The notes under the pieces were generated by a model. That model ran no database searches, had not been told where the DNA came from, and was given only the letters and a program-made list of their open reading frames with translations. Shown here one piece after another: positions 26,462 through 37,074 of a stretch of DNA of 43,574 nucleotides; position 1 is the first letter of the stretch; every line of letters begins with the position of its first letter. Source of the stretch: Streptococcus mitis SK597 (GTDB lineage: Bacteria > Bacillota > Bacilli > Lactobacillales > Streptococcaceae); the NCBI RefSeq assembly GCF_000148545.1, contig NZ_AEDV01000043.1, forward strand, positions 1-43,574, read 5' to 3'. Both the position numbers and the translations under genes were made by a program.

Positions 26462-28741
26462 TTATAAAACACTCAAGACGGCTAGGCTAATATCATCTAA
26501 CACATTGTCTTCTTTTGAGCGACTGTTAGTTACCAACATAGCTAAATTTCCTGCATTTTCAAATTGATAGGGTTCTGATTTAGCATTCACAACCACCAAG
26601 AGGTGTTCTTTCCCATGAACTTCATAGATAAGGCAGCCGCTATGTTCAATCGCAGAATGCACAAAGACATGATGGTAAATTTCATCATAGCTAGAGTAAG
26701 AAAAGGCACCAGTTTTTGTCTTCAATCGGATGACTTGACGAATAAATTCAATACTGTCTTGACGCTCATTAATCAAGTCCCAGTTGACTTGATTCACACT
26801 GTCAGGAGCATTATAGCTATTCATCGCACGCTCTCTATCATCATGTGTCAACTCACCATTCTCACCAGTCGCAACGAGTTTGGTACGACCAAATTCTTGA
26901 CCGATTTCCATAAAGGCCATCCCCTGCATGAGTAGGTTCATAGCTGTGGCTGTCTCAACCTTGCGCATGATTTGTTCTGAACTTTGGTCTGGATGAAGGG
27001 TTGCCAATAAATCGTGAAGATTGTAATTGTCATGGGCTTCTACATAGTTAAGCACCTGATTTGGATGTGTATAGGTTCCTAATTCACGACTTCCTAGGAT
27101 TGCTTTGGCTAGAATTGGCTCTGTCGCAGCACCGCTGACAAAACCTGACTTGATAGCACCATAAACTTCTCCACCTTTGACAGCATCACGCTGATTGTCA
27201 TTAAAGAAACCAATATTTGGCATTTCGTAGGCGTTGTCTTTCTTAGCCTTATCATAAGGGGCAAGACCTGTTCCCATGTCCCAACCTTCTCCATAAAGAA
27301 TAATGTTAGGATCAACTTCATCTAAACTTTGACGAATCATCTGCATAGTCTTGACATCATGAATCCCCATCAAGTCAAAACGGAAACCGTCAATATTGTA
27401 TTCTTGCACCCAGTATAGAAGAGAATCAATCATGTACTTGCGGAACATTTCGTGTTCACTGGCTGTTTCATTTCCAACACCCGTTCCATTCTGGAAGGTA
27501 CCGTCTGGATTCATACGATAATAGTAATCAGGGACAGTTGTTTGGAAAGGTGCATCAACAACTGAGAAGGTATGGTTATAGACCACATCCATAATGACAC
27601 CAATACCCGCATCGTGATAAGCTTGAACCATGGTTTTCAAATCACGAATGACCTGAGCTGGATCATCTAGATTAGTTGAAAAACTAGTTTCTGGCGCGTT
27701 ATAGTTTTGTGGGTCATAACCCCAGTTGTAGGTTATATTTCCATCCTCATCGTATTCTTTGTGACGGTCTGCAATTGGTTGCAACTGAACATAATTGTAG
27801 CCCAACTTCTTGATGTGATCAAAAGCAGTTGACTGACCGTACTGGTTAACCGTTCCAGTCTGAGCAGCACCCAAGAACGTTCCTCGAAGATGTTCATCCA
27901 CACCTGAGGTCGGTGATTGGGTCAAATCACGAATGTGCATTTCACAGATAACTGCCTTACATGGATTTTCCAAGCGCCAAGTAGCCTCCGAACCGTGCTT
28001 GACCTCGAAGTTTGCAACCTGCTTTTCTGCATGACTCAAAATAGCTGAACGTTTGCCATCAGGACTGGTCGCGATAGTATAAGGATCACGTGTCAGTGTT
28101 TGGTGGTGAGGGAATTGGACTTGATACTGATAAGCCTTACCAGTCAAATCTTCCTCAACATCCAAACTCCAGACACCAATAGTATTGTCCTTATGATTAT
28201 AGGAGTAGCTATTGCCTCTCTCCATATCAAAAGTCTTCCAAACAGAGGCATCATTAGCAGCTGATTCATAGACTAGGACTTGCACTGCTGTCGCTGTTGG
28301 TGACCAGAGGGAAAAATGAGCCTGATTGTCCTCTACACGGCAACCCAATTCCCCTTGGTAACCCCAATGATGGTCAAAACTAGCACTGTTAATAGCCTTA
28401 TCAAAGGCAAAAGGATTTTGATTTTTATAGAAAGGACTGGCAATAGCAGGATTTTCAGAGTAATAAATCTTATCATCTCCTTCCAAAATCCAGACCTCTG
28501 TTAATAGGGGATAGTGATTAAAACGGATAGCATATTCTTTACTGGTTTGGCCGGTATGAACCACAAAATTCAAGCTTTCTAAGGGATGAGCGCTTGTGTG
28601 TTCAAAGCTAAATAAAGCTCCAAAATAATCTTCTTTGTAGGTTAGCAAATCAATTCGGTGATCATGGCTTTTTACAAAAGAGCAAGTGTCGTATTCACCA
28701 TTCTTGCGATGGTAATGAATGCGCATAGGGTAGGTATACAT
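26462..28741 (-). CDS. pulA: Type I pullulanase (cytoplasmic debranching enzyme)
   Basis: A 759-residue GH13 pullulanase cleaving alpha-1,6 branches. There is no signal peptide or LPXTG anchor, so it acts in the cytoplasm, unlike the surface pullulanase of the genus. An N-terminal beta domain and a CBM48-like domain (about 125-215) precede the barrel. The type I motif YNWGYDPQNY is at 338-347, nucleophile D456 (GFRFDLMG), acid/base E485 (YGEGWDMG), and the third acid in VEAHDNYNLHD. It starts 18 bases after the lipid kinase stop and is probably in the same transcript. It likely trims glycogen made by the adjacent glg operon or imported maltodextrins. Confidence 0.94.
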   Translation of the reverse strand: MYTYPMRIHYHRKNGEYDTCSFVKSHDHRIDLLTYKEDYFGALFSFEHTSAHPLESLNFVVHTGQTSKEYAIRFNHYPLLTEVWILEGDDKIYYSENPAIASPFYKNQNPFAFDKAINSASFDHHWGYQGELGCRVEDNQAHFSLWSPTATAVQVLVYESAANDASVWKTFDMERGNSYSYNHKDNTIGVWSLDVEEDLTGKAYQYQVQFPHHQTLTRDPYTIATSPDGKRSAILSHAEKQVANFEVKHGSEATWRLENPCKAVICEMHIRDLTQSPTSGVDEHLRGTFLGAAQTGTVNQYGQSTAFDHIKKLGYNYVQLQPIADRHKEYDEDGNITYNWGYDPQNYNAPETSFSTNLDDPAQVIRDLKTMVQAYHDAGIGVIMDVVYNHTFSVVDAPFQTTVPDYYYRMNPDGTFQNGTGVGNETASEHEMFRKYMIDSLLYWVQEYNIDGFRFDLMGIHDVKTMQMIRQSLDEVDPNIILYGEGWDMGTGLAPYDKAKKDNAYEMPNIGFFNDNQRDAVKGGEVYGAIKSGFVSGAATEPILAKAILGSRELGTYTHPNQVLNYVEAHDNYNLHDLLATLHPDQSSEQIMRKVETATAMNLLMQGMAFMEIGQEFGRTKLVATGENGELTHDDRERAMNSYNAPDSVNQVNWDLINERQDSIEFIRQVIRLKTKTGAFSYSSYDEIYHHVFVHSAIEHSGCLIYEVHGKEHLLVVVNAKSEPYQFENAGNLAMLVTNSRSKEDNVLDDISLAVLSVL

Positions 28742-28759
28742 TTTTATTTTTTCCTTTTT

Positions 28760-31695
<2,936 letters not shown>

Positions 31696-31703
31696 TAAAC
31701 TAA

Positions 31704-31727
31704 GCCCTCCTCACAAACGAGAAGGGC
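31704..31727. terminator. Hairpin between the MFS gene and ligA
   Basis: GCCCTCCTC and GAGAAGGGC form a 9-bp stem with one mismatch. The T-tract is weak on the minus strand, so it may only partly stop transcription from the MFS gene. Confidence 0.4.
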
Positions 31728-31772
31728 GGAAAAAACACTTAGATTGGAATTATTTTTGAAGTCCTAGCAAAC

Positions 31773-32951
31773 TTATGTCTCTTTTTCAAAATGAGTTCGA
31801 ACATATCCGAGAGCTAAGAAAGATAAGGCTACAACTCCAAGTCCAATAATCAAGAAAGAATAAAGATGGACACTTGGAAGCCAGGTCATCAAACCTGTTG
31901 CAATTGGCATAAATAGTATAGCTAAGGTATAAATCGAACTAAGGACTCTACCCAGATATTCACCATCAACCTTGGTTTGTACTTGAGTAAAAAAGTGAAT
32001 ATTGAAAATCGTCATAAATAGTTCACAAATGAAATTCCCTGAAAAAGCAAGATAGGTGGGGAAGTCGAATCCCATTATCATCACTCCAAGTCCAGTCAGA
32101 GCTAATAACAACAAAAGCTTTTCCATACTAGCTTTAATCTTACTAGCTAACAAAGCCCCAACAATAGATCCGATAGCACCCATTGTCAAAATAGTGGCAT
32201 AGGAACCTTGTACTCCATATAGCTGATTTGAAAAGGGAAGGAGATAATTAAAGGCTGCGAAGAAAAAATTGACACTTGAAGCCATGACTAATAAAAAGAA
32301 GATTTCCTTTTGCTTCACAATATAGTGAACCCCCTCCTTGATATCAGAAAAAATAACTCTGAATGTGAGTTTCTTTTCACCCAAAGTCTTCTCTTCTTTC
32401 TTTGGAAGCAAGGCTACCAAACCAAAAGCGAGAAAAAAACTAAGGGCATCTAATACCAAGGTAATGCGAAGACTTGCGAATTGTAAGACCAGAAAAGAGA
32501 GTACAGGAGAACTCACACTGACAACTTGCAAGACCAACTCCAAACGAGAATTGTAGAGGACCAGCTCATCCTTCTCTACCAATTCTGTGATAATGGCCTT
32601 ATTTGCAGGTCTAGAAAAGGCAAAAGCAATAGCCTGCACAATATTAGCAACAATCAAAGCCCCAATCATCCAGTTGTCATTCCTTATAAAAGAAATAGCT
32701 AGACAAAGAATCCCACAAACAAGGTCTGTCACCATTAAAATCCTACGACGAGAAAAACGGTCTGAAATGACTCCGCCAAAGGGGTTGACGAGAATAGATG
32801 TGACGAGTTCAGAAATCTGATACATTCCTAAAACTGTCTGTCCGATAGTCCCCATGGAAGCCAACCAGACACTATTTCCATAATCATAGAGCATATTCCC
32901 TATCTTGTTAACAGCTCCACGGCTAATCAACTGTACTGCATAGCGATTCAT
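31773..32951 (-). CDS. MFS efflux transporter
   Basis: A 392-residue major facilitator with about 12 hydrophobic helices and the loop 2-3 motif GGVISDRFSRRRIL. It resembles the drug-efflux group that includes macrolide transporters such as Mef, without enough to assign a substrate. GAGGAG lies 8 bases before the ATG. The ribosome-binding site can pair with a short ORF upstream (see 32954-33010), a layout used for antibiotic-induced translation. It follows an Rgg-type regulator and an ABC-F gene on the same strand. Confidence 0.85.
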   Translation of the reverse strand: MNRYAVQLISRGAVNKIGNMLYDYGNSVWLASMGTIGQTVLGMYQISELVTSILVNPFGGVISDRFSRRRILMVTDLVCGILCLAISFIRNDNWMIGALIVANIVQAIAFAFSRPANKAIITELVEKDELVLYNSRLELVLQVVSVSSPVLSFLVLQFASLRITLVLDALSFFLAFGLVALLPKKEEKTLGEKKLTFRVIFSDIKEGVHYIVKQKEIFFLLVMASSVNFFFAAFNYLLPFSNQLYGVQGSYATILTMGAIGSIVGALLASKIKASMEKLLLLLALTGLGVMIMGFDFPTYLAFSGNFICELFMTIFNIHFFTQVQTKVDGEYLGRVLSSIYTLAILFMPIATGLMTWLPSVHLYSFLIIGLGVVALSFLALGYVRTHFEKET

Positions 32952-32953
32952 AT

Positions 32954-33007
32954 AAAAACTCCTCTCAAATTTTGAAACTATTGTATCAAAACCGAAAGGA
33001 GCTTTTT
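32954..33007 (-). promoter_or_regulatory. Candidate translation-attenuation hairpin of the MFS gene
   Basis: On the minus strand AAAAAGCTCCT (32997-33007) can pair with AGGAGTTTTT (32954-32963), which contains the MFS ribosome-binding site; ten pairs with one bulged G. The 5' arm lies within the 10-codon ORF. An extended -10-like TGATACAAT also lies inside the loop, so an alternative reading is a plain promoter. Confidence 0.45.
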
Positions 33008-33010
33008 CAT
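32978..33010 (-). CDS. 10-codon leader ORF before the MFS gene
   Basis: ATG preceded by AAGGG (5 bases away) opens the frame MKKLLSVLIQ and stops at TAG, 26 bases before the MFS start. It is short and hydrophobic. Two readings are possible: a leader peptide for ribosome-stalling control of the MFS gene, or a very short Rgg-associated hydrophobic peptide, though known SHP precursors are about twice as long. Translation is not proven. Confidence 0.35.
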   Translation of the reverse strand: MKKLLSVLIQ

Positions 33011-33030
33011 TTTTCCCTTATTTGGGAAAA
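33011..33030 (-). promoter_or_regulatory. Inverted repeat after the rgg-type gene
   Basis: TTTTCCC and GGGAAAA with a 6-base spacer lie immediately after the regulator stop codon and just before the leader ORF. No good T-run follows, so it may be an operator or an mRNA structure as much as a terminator. Confidence 0.4.
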
Positions 33031-33894
33031 TTAATCTTTGACAAATTTTTCGTAGTGTTCCTGATAGTAGGCTACTTGCTCTGGAAGACCTAGCACGTCA
33101 AAAATATGCATGGCCTCTTGCATCTGCTTACAGCCTTCTGTACACTGTCCTTTTTGGTATAAGGCAAAGCCTTTTAGGTAATGGAAAATATTACGCTCAT
33201 AAAGCTTAATACCTTTACCAATAATCTTCTCTGTATAAGTCTCAAAATAGCTTGCATTGTCAAAAGAAAGATGCTCTAAACAATGCTGGTAACAATTGAG
33301 GGCCAAAATCAACACTAATCTCTTATGGCGACCAATCTCTTGGTAAAATTCCTCCCTCTCCATAACTTCTCTACCAATCCGAGTGACATAGTCCACATCG
33401 TAGAAACTATAGAGGTTACCGAAAAGAATCAACTCATACATGGTCCATTCTTCTGTTTTGAAGAGATAATCTGCTACCTTATCCAAATCATCCTGCTTCA
33501 TATGATAACTCGAATCTCTTTGACAAATCAGACCTTGCAACAAAATCCAGTTTAGCTCAAAATAGAGGGGATTTGTCGAACTCTTAGCCTTTTCAAGTTG
33601 TTCTTCTTGAAGCTTTTGAAAACCTGCAATATCATTGGAATAGTAAAGAGGCACAATTTGTCCCATCATTGCAACATGTTCATGATTGTGAAAATTCCTT
33701 GCCTTGTCCATGAAATTTTCGATTGTTACATGAATGTTATCCAAAAGCTCAAAGAAACGTGAGACTGCTAGGTCAGACTCCCCAAGCTCAAAGCGAGATA
33801 ACTGAGAGGTAGAGCAAGACTCCCCTGCCGCCTCCTTTAAAGAATAATTTCCACTTGTCCGAAATTCACGAAATACTTTTCCAAGATGTTCCAT
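33031..33894 (-). CDS. Rgg/MutR-type transcriptional regulator
   Basis: A 287-residue regulator with an N-terminal XRE helix-turn-helix (about 1-60; SLKEAAGESCSTSQLSRFELGES is the DNA-binding part) and a C-terminal all-helical TPR-like domain typical of Rgg/MutR proteins, which sense short peptides. ATG 33894 is used because AGGTG precedes it; it begins 2 bases after the ABC-F stop, so the two genes are translationally coupled. The MFS gene downstream is a plausible target. Regulated genes and pheromone are unknown. Confidence 0.85.
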   Translation of the reverse strand: MEHLGKVFREFRTSGNYSLKEAAGESCSTSQLSRFELGESDLAVSRFFELLDNIHVTIENFMDKARNFHNHEHVAMMGQIVPLYYSNDIAGFQKLQEEQLEKAKSSTNPLYFELNWILLQGLICQRDSSYHMKQDDLDKVADYLFKTEEWTMYELILFGNLYSFYDVDYVTRIGREVMEREEFYQEIGRHKRLVLILALNCYQHCLEHLSFDNASYFETYTEKIIGKGIKLYERNIFHYLKGFALYQKGQCTEGCKQMQEAMHIFDVLGLPEQVAYYQEHYEKFVKD

Positions 33895-33896
33895 CT

Positions 33897-35798
33897 TTAC
33901 ACCTGCTCTGATAATTCTTCCCATTCAAGCATAGCTTCTTCCTGACGGTGGCTGATTTTGTCCAGCTCAGCCTGCAATTCCATCAGTTTTTCGGCATCGT
34001 TTGTTTCCAACATTTGTTCAGAAATGGCTTGACTTTGACTTTCTAACTCTTCGATTTCAGCTTCTAGATTTTCAATTTGTCGCATGAGTTTGCGAACTTC
34101 TTTTTGACTTTCTTTCTGAGCTTGATAATCATTGACTGGGCTCGGTTCTTTTACTTGATTGCTAGTTGAAGTTTCCTCTATCTGACTGACTTCCATTTCA
34201 TCCTTTTTATCGACATAGTAGTCGTAATCTCCCAAGTAGAGAGTTGAGCCATTCTCAGATAATTCTAGAACATGAGTTGCTACACGATTGATAAAGTAAC
34301 GGTCGTGGCTGACAAATAGAATAGTTCCATCAAAGTCAATCAAGGCATTTTCTAGCACTTCCTTACTATCAATATCCAAGTGGTTGGTCGGCTCGTCAAG
34401 GATCAGGAAGTTGTTGTTCTCCATAGATAATTTAGCCAAAAGCAAACGAGCTTTCTCTCCACCTGACAACATGCCAACTGATTTTTTAACATCATCACCA
34501 GAGAAAAGAAAGGCACCTAGACGGTTACGGATTTCAACTTCTGGTATCAGTTTAAAATCATTCCAAAGTTCATCAAGCACCGTATTACTTGGTGTCAGCT
34601 TGCTTTGGGTTTGGTCATAGTAACCAACCTCAACATTAGCCCCAAATCGCTTTTCTCCCTTGATAAATGGAATCTGGTCCACGATTGATTTGATAAAGGT
34701 TGACTTGCCAATACCATTAGGACCAACAATCGCAATAGCATTCATTTTACGAAGGTCTAGGTTGATTGGCTCTGACAATATTTCCCCATCATAACCAATG
34801 GCTGCATTTTCAACTGTCAAGACAACATTACCAGACGTTTTTTCAGACTGGAAGGTCATATTGGCTGATTTCTTGCCAGCTTCAGGCTTTTCCAAACGCT
34901 CCATTTTTTCCAGTTGTTTACGACGGGATTGGGCACGTTTGGTCGTTGAAGCTCGGACTAGATTACGATTGACAAAGTCTTCCAGAGCAGCGATTTCCTT
35001 CTGTTGCTTTTCATAGTTTTTTGCCTCAGTAGCTAGCTTTTGCTCCTTCAACTCGACAAAACGAGAATAATTACCCACATAGCGATCCAAGGAATGCTTG
35101 GTCAAATCTAGCGTAATTGTCGCAACCTTGTCCAAGAAATAACGGTCGTGGCTGACAATAATGAGAGCACCGCTATAGTTTACCAAGTAATTCTCTAGCC
35201 AAGCGATGGTTTCAATATCCAAGTGGTTGGTTGGCTCGTCCAAGACCAAGAGATTGGGCTTTTCAAGGAGCATTTTGGCTAGAGCCAAGCGAGTATTTTG
35301 ACCGCCAGAAAGCTCGGCAATTTTCATCTGCCACATAGATTCGTCAAACTTGAATCCATTTAAAATCGCTCGTATATCAGCTTCATAGGTAAAGCCACCT
35401 GCTTGGCGAAAATTCTCAGATAAGCGGTCGTAATCTGACATCAGTTTATCCAAATCCTCACCAGACTTTTCACCCATCTCCAACTCCATCTGACGAAGTT
35501 GTTTCTCAGTCCGACGCAGGTCATCAAAGACATGAAGCATTTCATCGTAGATGGTATTTTCAGACTCAAAACGGCTATCTTGGGCTAGGTAAGACAGAGA
35601 AATATCTTTTTTCTTATTGATTTCTCCACTAGTTGGCTCCTCTTCTCCAACCAAAATCTTCAAAAGAGTAGACTTACCTGCACCATTTTTCCCAACGAGG
35701 GCAATTCGGTCTCGTTCATCAACCTGCAGGTTGACATTATCAAAAAGAACCTCTCCTGCAAAAGAACGTTCAATTTTATTAGCTTGTAAAATAATCAT
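33897..35798 (-). CDS. ABC-F family ATPase (YdiF-like translation factor)
   Basis: A 633-residue protein with two ABC domains and no membrane part. Walker A sequences are GKNGAGKST (36-44) and GPNGIGKST; signatures are LSGGQN and LSGGEKAR; a charged linker joins the domains and a long C-terminal coiled coil (about 555-630) follows. ABC-F proteins act on the ribosome, some giving resistance to ribosome-targeting antibiotics; this layout fits the YdiF-type housekeeping group rather than a known resistance protein. The promoter leaves no leader, so the mRNA is probably leaderless. It is followed by the Rgg-type gene. Confidence 0.9.
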   Translation of the reverse strand: MIILQANKIERSFAGEVLFDNVNLQVDERDRIALVGKNGAGKSTLLKILVGEEEPTSGEINKKKDISLSYLAQDSRFESENTIYDEMLHVFDDLRRTEKQLRQMELEMGEKSGEDLDKLMSDYDRLSENFRQAGGFTYEADIRAILNGFKFDESMWQMKIAELSGGQNTRLALAKMLLEKPNLLVLDEPTNHLDIETIAWLENYLVNYSGALIIVSHDRYFLDKVATITLDLTKHSLDRYVGNYSRFVELKEQKLATEAKNYEKQQKEIAALEDFVNRNLVRASTTKRAQSRRKQLEKMERLEKPEAGKKSANMTFQSEKTSGNVVLTVENAAIGYDGEILSEPINLDLRKMNAIAIVGPNGIGKSTFIKSIVDQIPFIKGEKRFGANVEVGYYDQTQSKLTPSNTVLDELWNDFKLIPEVEIRNRLGAFLFSGDDVKKSVGMLSGGEKARLLLAKLSMENNNFLILDEPTNHLDIDSKEVLENALIDFDGTILFVSHDRYFINRVATHVLELSENGSTLYLGDYDYYVDKKDEMEVSQIEETSTSNQVKEPSPVNDYQAQKESQKEVRKLMRQIENLEAEIEELESQSQAISEQMLETNDAEKLMELQAELDKISHRQEEAMLEWEELSEQV

Positions 35799-35804
35799 AC
35801 AAGT

Positions 35805-35813
35805 AGTATAGCA
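35805..35813 (-). promoter_or_regulatory. Extended -10 six bases before the ABC-F ATG
   Basis: TGC plus TATACT on the minus strand, then ACTTGT and ATG. No ribosome-binding site is present. Confidence 0.6.
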
Positions 35814-35958
35814 TGTTTCCCTAAGGCATTCAAGATAATGGTAAGTATTAACCCAAATATCCTAGAAAAACCAGCTCTGCTTATTCTCAGTATTCAAAAA
35901 TATTTGGATTAGAAACTCTATTTATTTTGTAAGATAGCTGTAAAATATTTTCACTCGT

Positions 35959-36834
35959 TTACAATAGTGCCTCAAACTCAGATACTGACATACCCAACTG
36001 CTGACTGGCAACCTCAGATGTCAAAAGATGCTTACGAACCATATCTAAAAAAGCAAGCAGTTTTCCACGTTCAATACCCTTTTCCTCAGCTTGTTCCAAG
36101 GCATAGTCCTGTGCTAACAAGGCTTGTTCTTCTCGCATACGTAATTGACTAAACATTTTCCTGTCCTCCTCGGACCAGCTCTTGTAGTCTAGCAGTTGGT
36201 CTGCTTGGCTGATGGCTCGCTCGGGTTGTTGAGTAAAGGGCTTGTTCCCGAAAAACTCCAACCACGGCTTGCGAACCTCGTCTTTGCTGGTTTCTCTGTA
36301 TTTTTTTAGTTCCAAGAATGCCATCTTAACCAGATGGTTTTCCTGTCCATTGTTTGTAATTGTTAAAACCTCACCTGTCGTATCCTCGCGCATACTGAAA
36401 CTGTGAAAAGCTAAGTCATCTGAGAAGTAATTACTATCGACAATTGCGATAGCGTATACTGGTGCGATGTGTTTGTAACTCTGGTGGGTATCACCTTCTC
36501 GTTGGCGAATTTTTTCTAGGTTTTGATTGACCTGACTACACAGATACGCCCACAGGCGATTGATGGAAAAATTCTGATGATGAACTTGAATTTCAATAAT
36601 TACTTGCGTTCCATTATCCAACTCCGCCAAAACATCTATACTGGTATAGAAATCCTGGGCCGAGTACGGCATGGAAGGCAAGACGTGAATATTGCTTCCC
36701 TCCAAAATGGTTACATTTTTGGCTGGCAGATCCAGCATATCGCGAATAAATTGACAAGTGATTTCCGGATTGCTAAAGATTTTCTTAGCTACCAAGTCAT
36801 TGGTTGGACTGATGCCCGGATGACGTACAGTCAT
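35959..36834 (-). CDS. PD-(D/E)XK nuclease transposase-family (Rpn-like) protein
   Basis: A 291-residue protein of the PD-(D/E)XK nuclease/transposase family (Rpn/YhgA-like). The start MTVRHPGISPTNDLVAKKIF, the nuclease core with D67 (SIDVLAEL) and E81-x-Q83 (IIEIQVHH), and the C-terminal helical region with a Gln/Glu-rich part are typical. Rpn proteins promote RecA-independent recombination and many copies are dispersed in genomes. AAAGGAG and a TGCTATAAT promoter (36850-36858) precede the ATG at 36834. No terminal inverted repeats were noticed around it. Confidence 0.85.
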   Translation of the reverse strand: MTVRHPGISPTNDLVAKKIFSNPEITCQFIRDMLDLPAKNVTILEGSNIHVLPSMPYSAQDFYTSIDVLAELDNGTQVIIEIQVHHQNFSINRLWAYLCSQVNQNLEKIRQREGDTHQSYKHIAPVYAIAIVDSNYFSDDLAFHSFSMREDTTGEVLTITNNGQENHLVKMAFLELKKYRETSKDEVRKPWLEFFGNKPFTQQPERAISQADQLLDYKSWSEEDRKMFSQLRMREEQALLAQDYALEQAEEKGIERGKLLAFLDMVRKHLLTSEVASQQLGMSVSEFEALL

Positions 36835-36849
36835 ATTTCTTCTCCTTTC

Positions 36850-36858
36850 ATTATAGCA
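36850..36858 (-). promoter_or_regulatory. Extended -10 promoter of the PD-(D/E)XK gene
   Basis: TGC plus TATAAT on the minus strand, 15 bases before the ATG, with AAAGGAG between. Confidence 0.65.
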
Positions 36859-36952
36859 CATTTTTAAATCTAGGTTTACTAGATTCTCTGGCTCTATCTA
36901 TTTATTCGGAAAAAGAGTAGAAAAAACAAAATGAAGTAAATCTTCCCACAAT

Positions 36953-36998
36953 AAAACGCATAGTCTCAAGTTTTTCAATACCTGATACTATGCGTTTT
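36953..36998. terminator. Terminator after the adhesin gene
   Basis: AAAACGCATAGT and ACTATGCGTTTT form a 12-bp perfect stem with a 22-base loop; T-runs lie on both sides. A second possible hairpin (GAGGC / GCCTC, about 37007-37026) lies between it and the adhesin stop. Confidence 0.75.
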
Positions 36999-37074
36999 TC
37001 TGATTTGAGAGGCTTTTTTCTCAGCCTCTTCTTAATCTTAGCTTTTCTCAACCTGCTACAGTTGATAAAGAGCT

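Noticed and set aside
35959-36834. Insertion sequence around the PD-(D/E)XK transposase-family gene
   Set aside because: No terminal inverted repeats or target duplication found; Rpn-type genes are usually not bounded IS elements.
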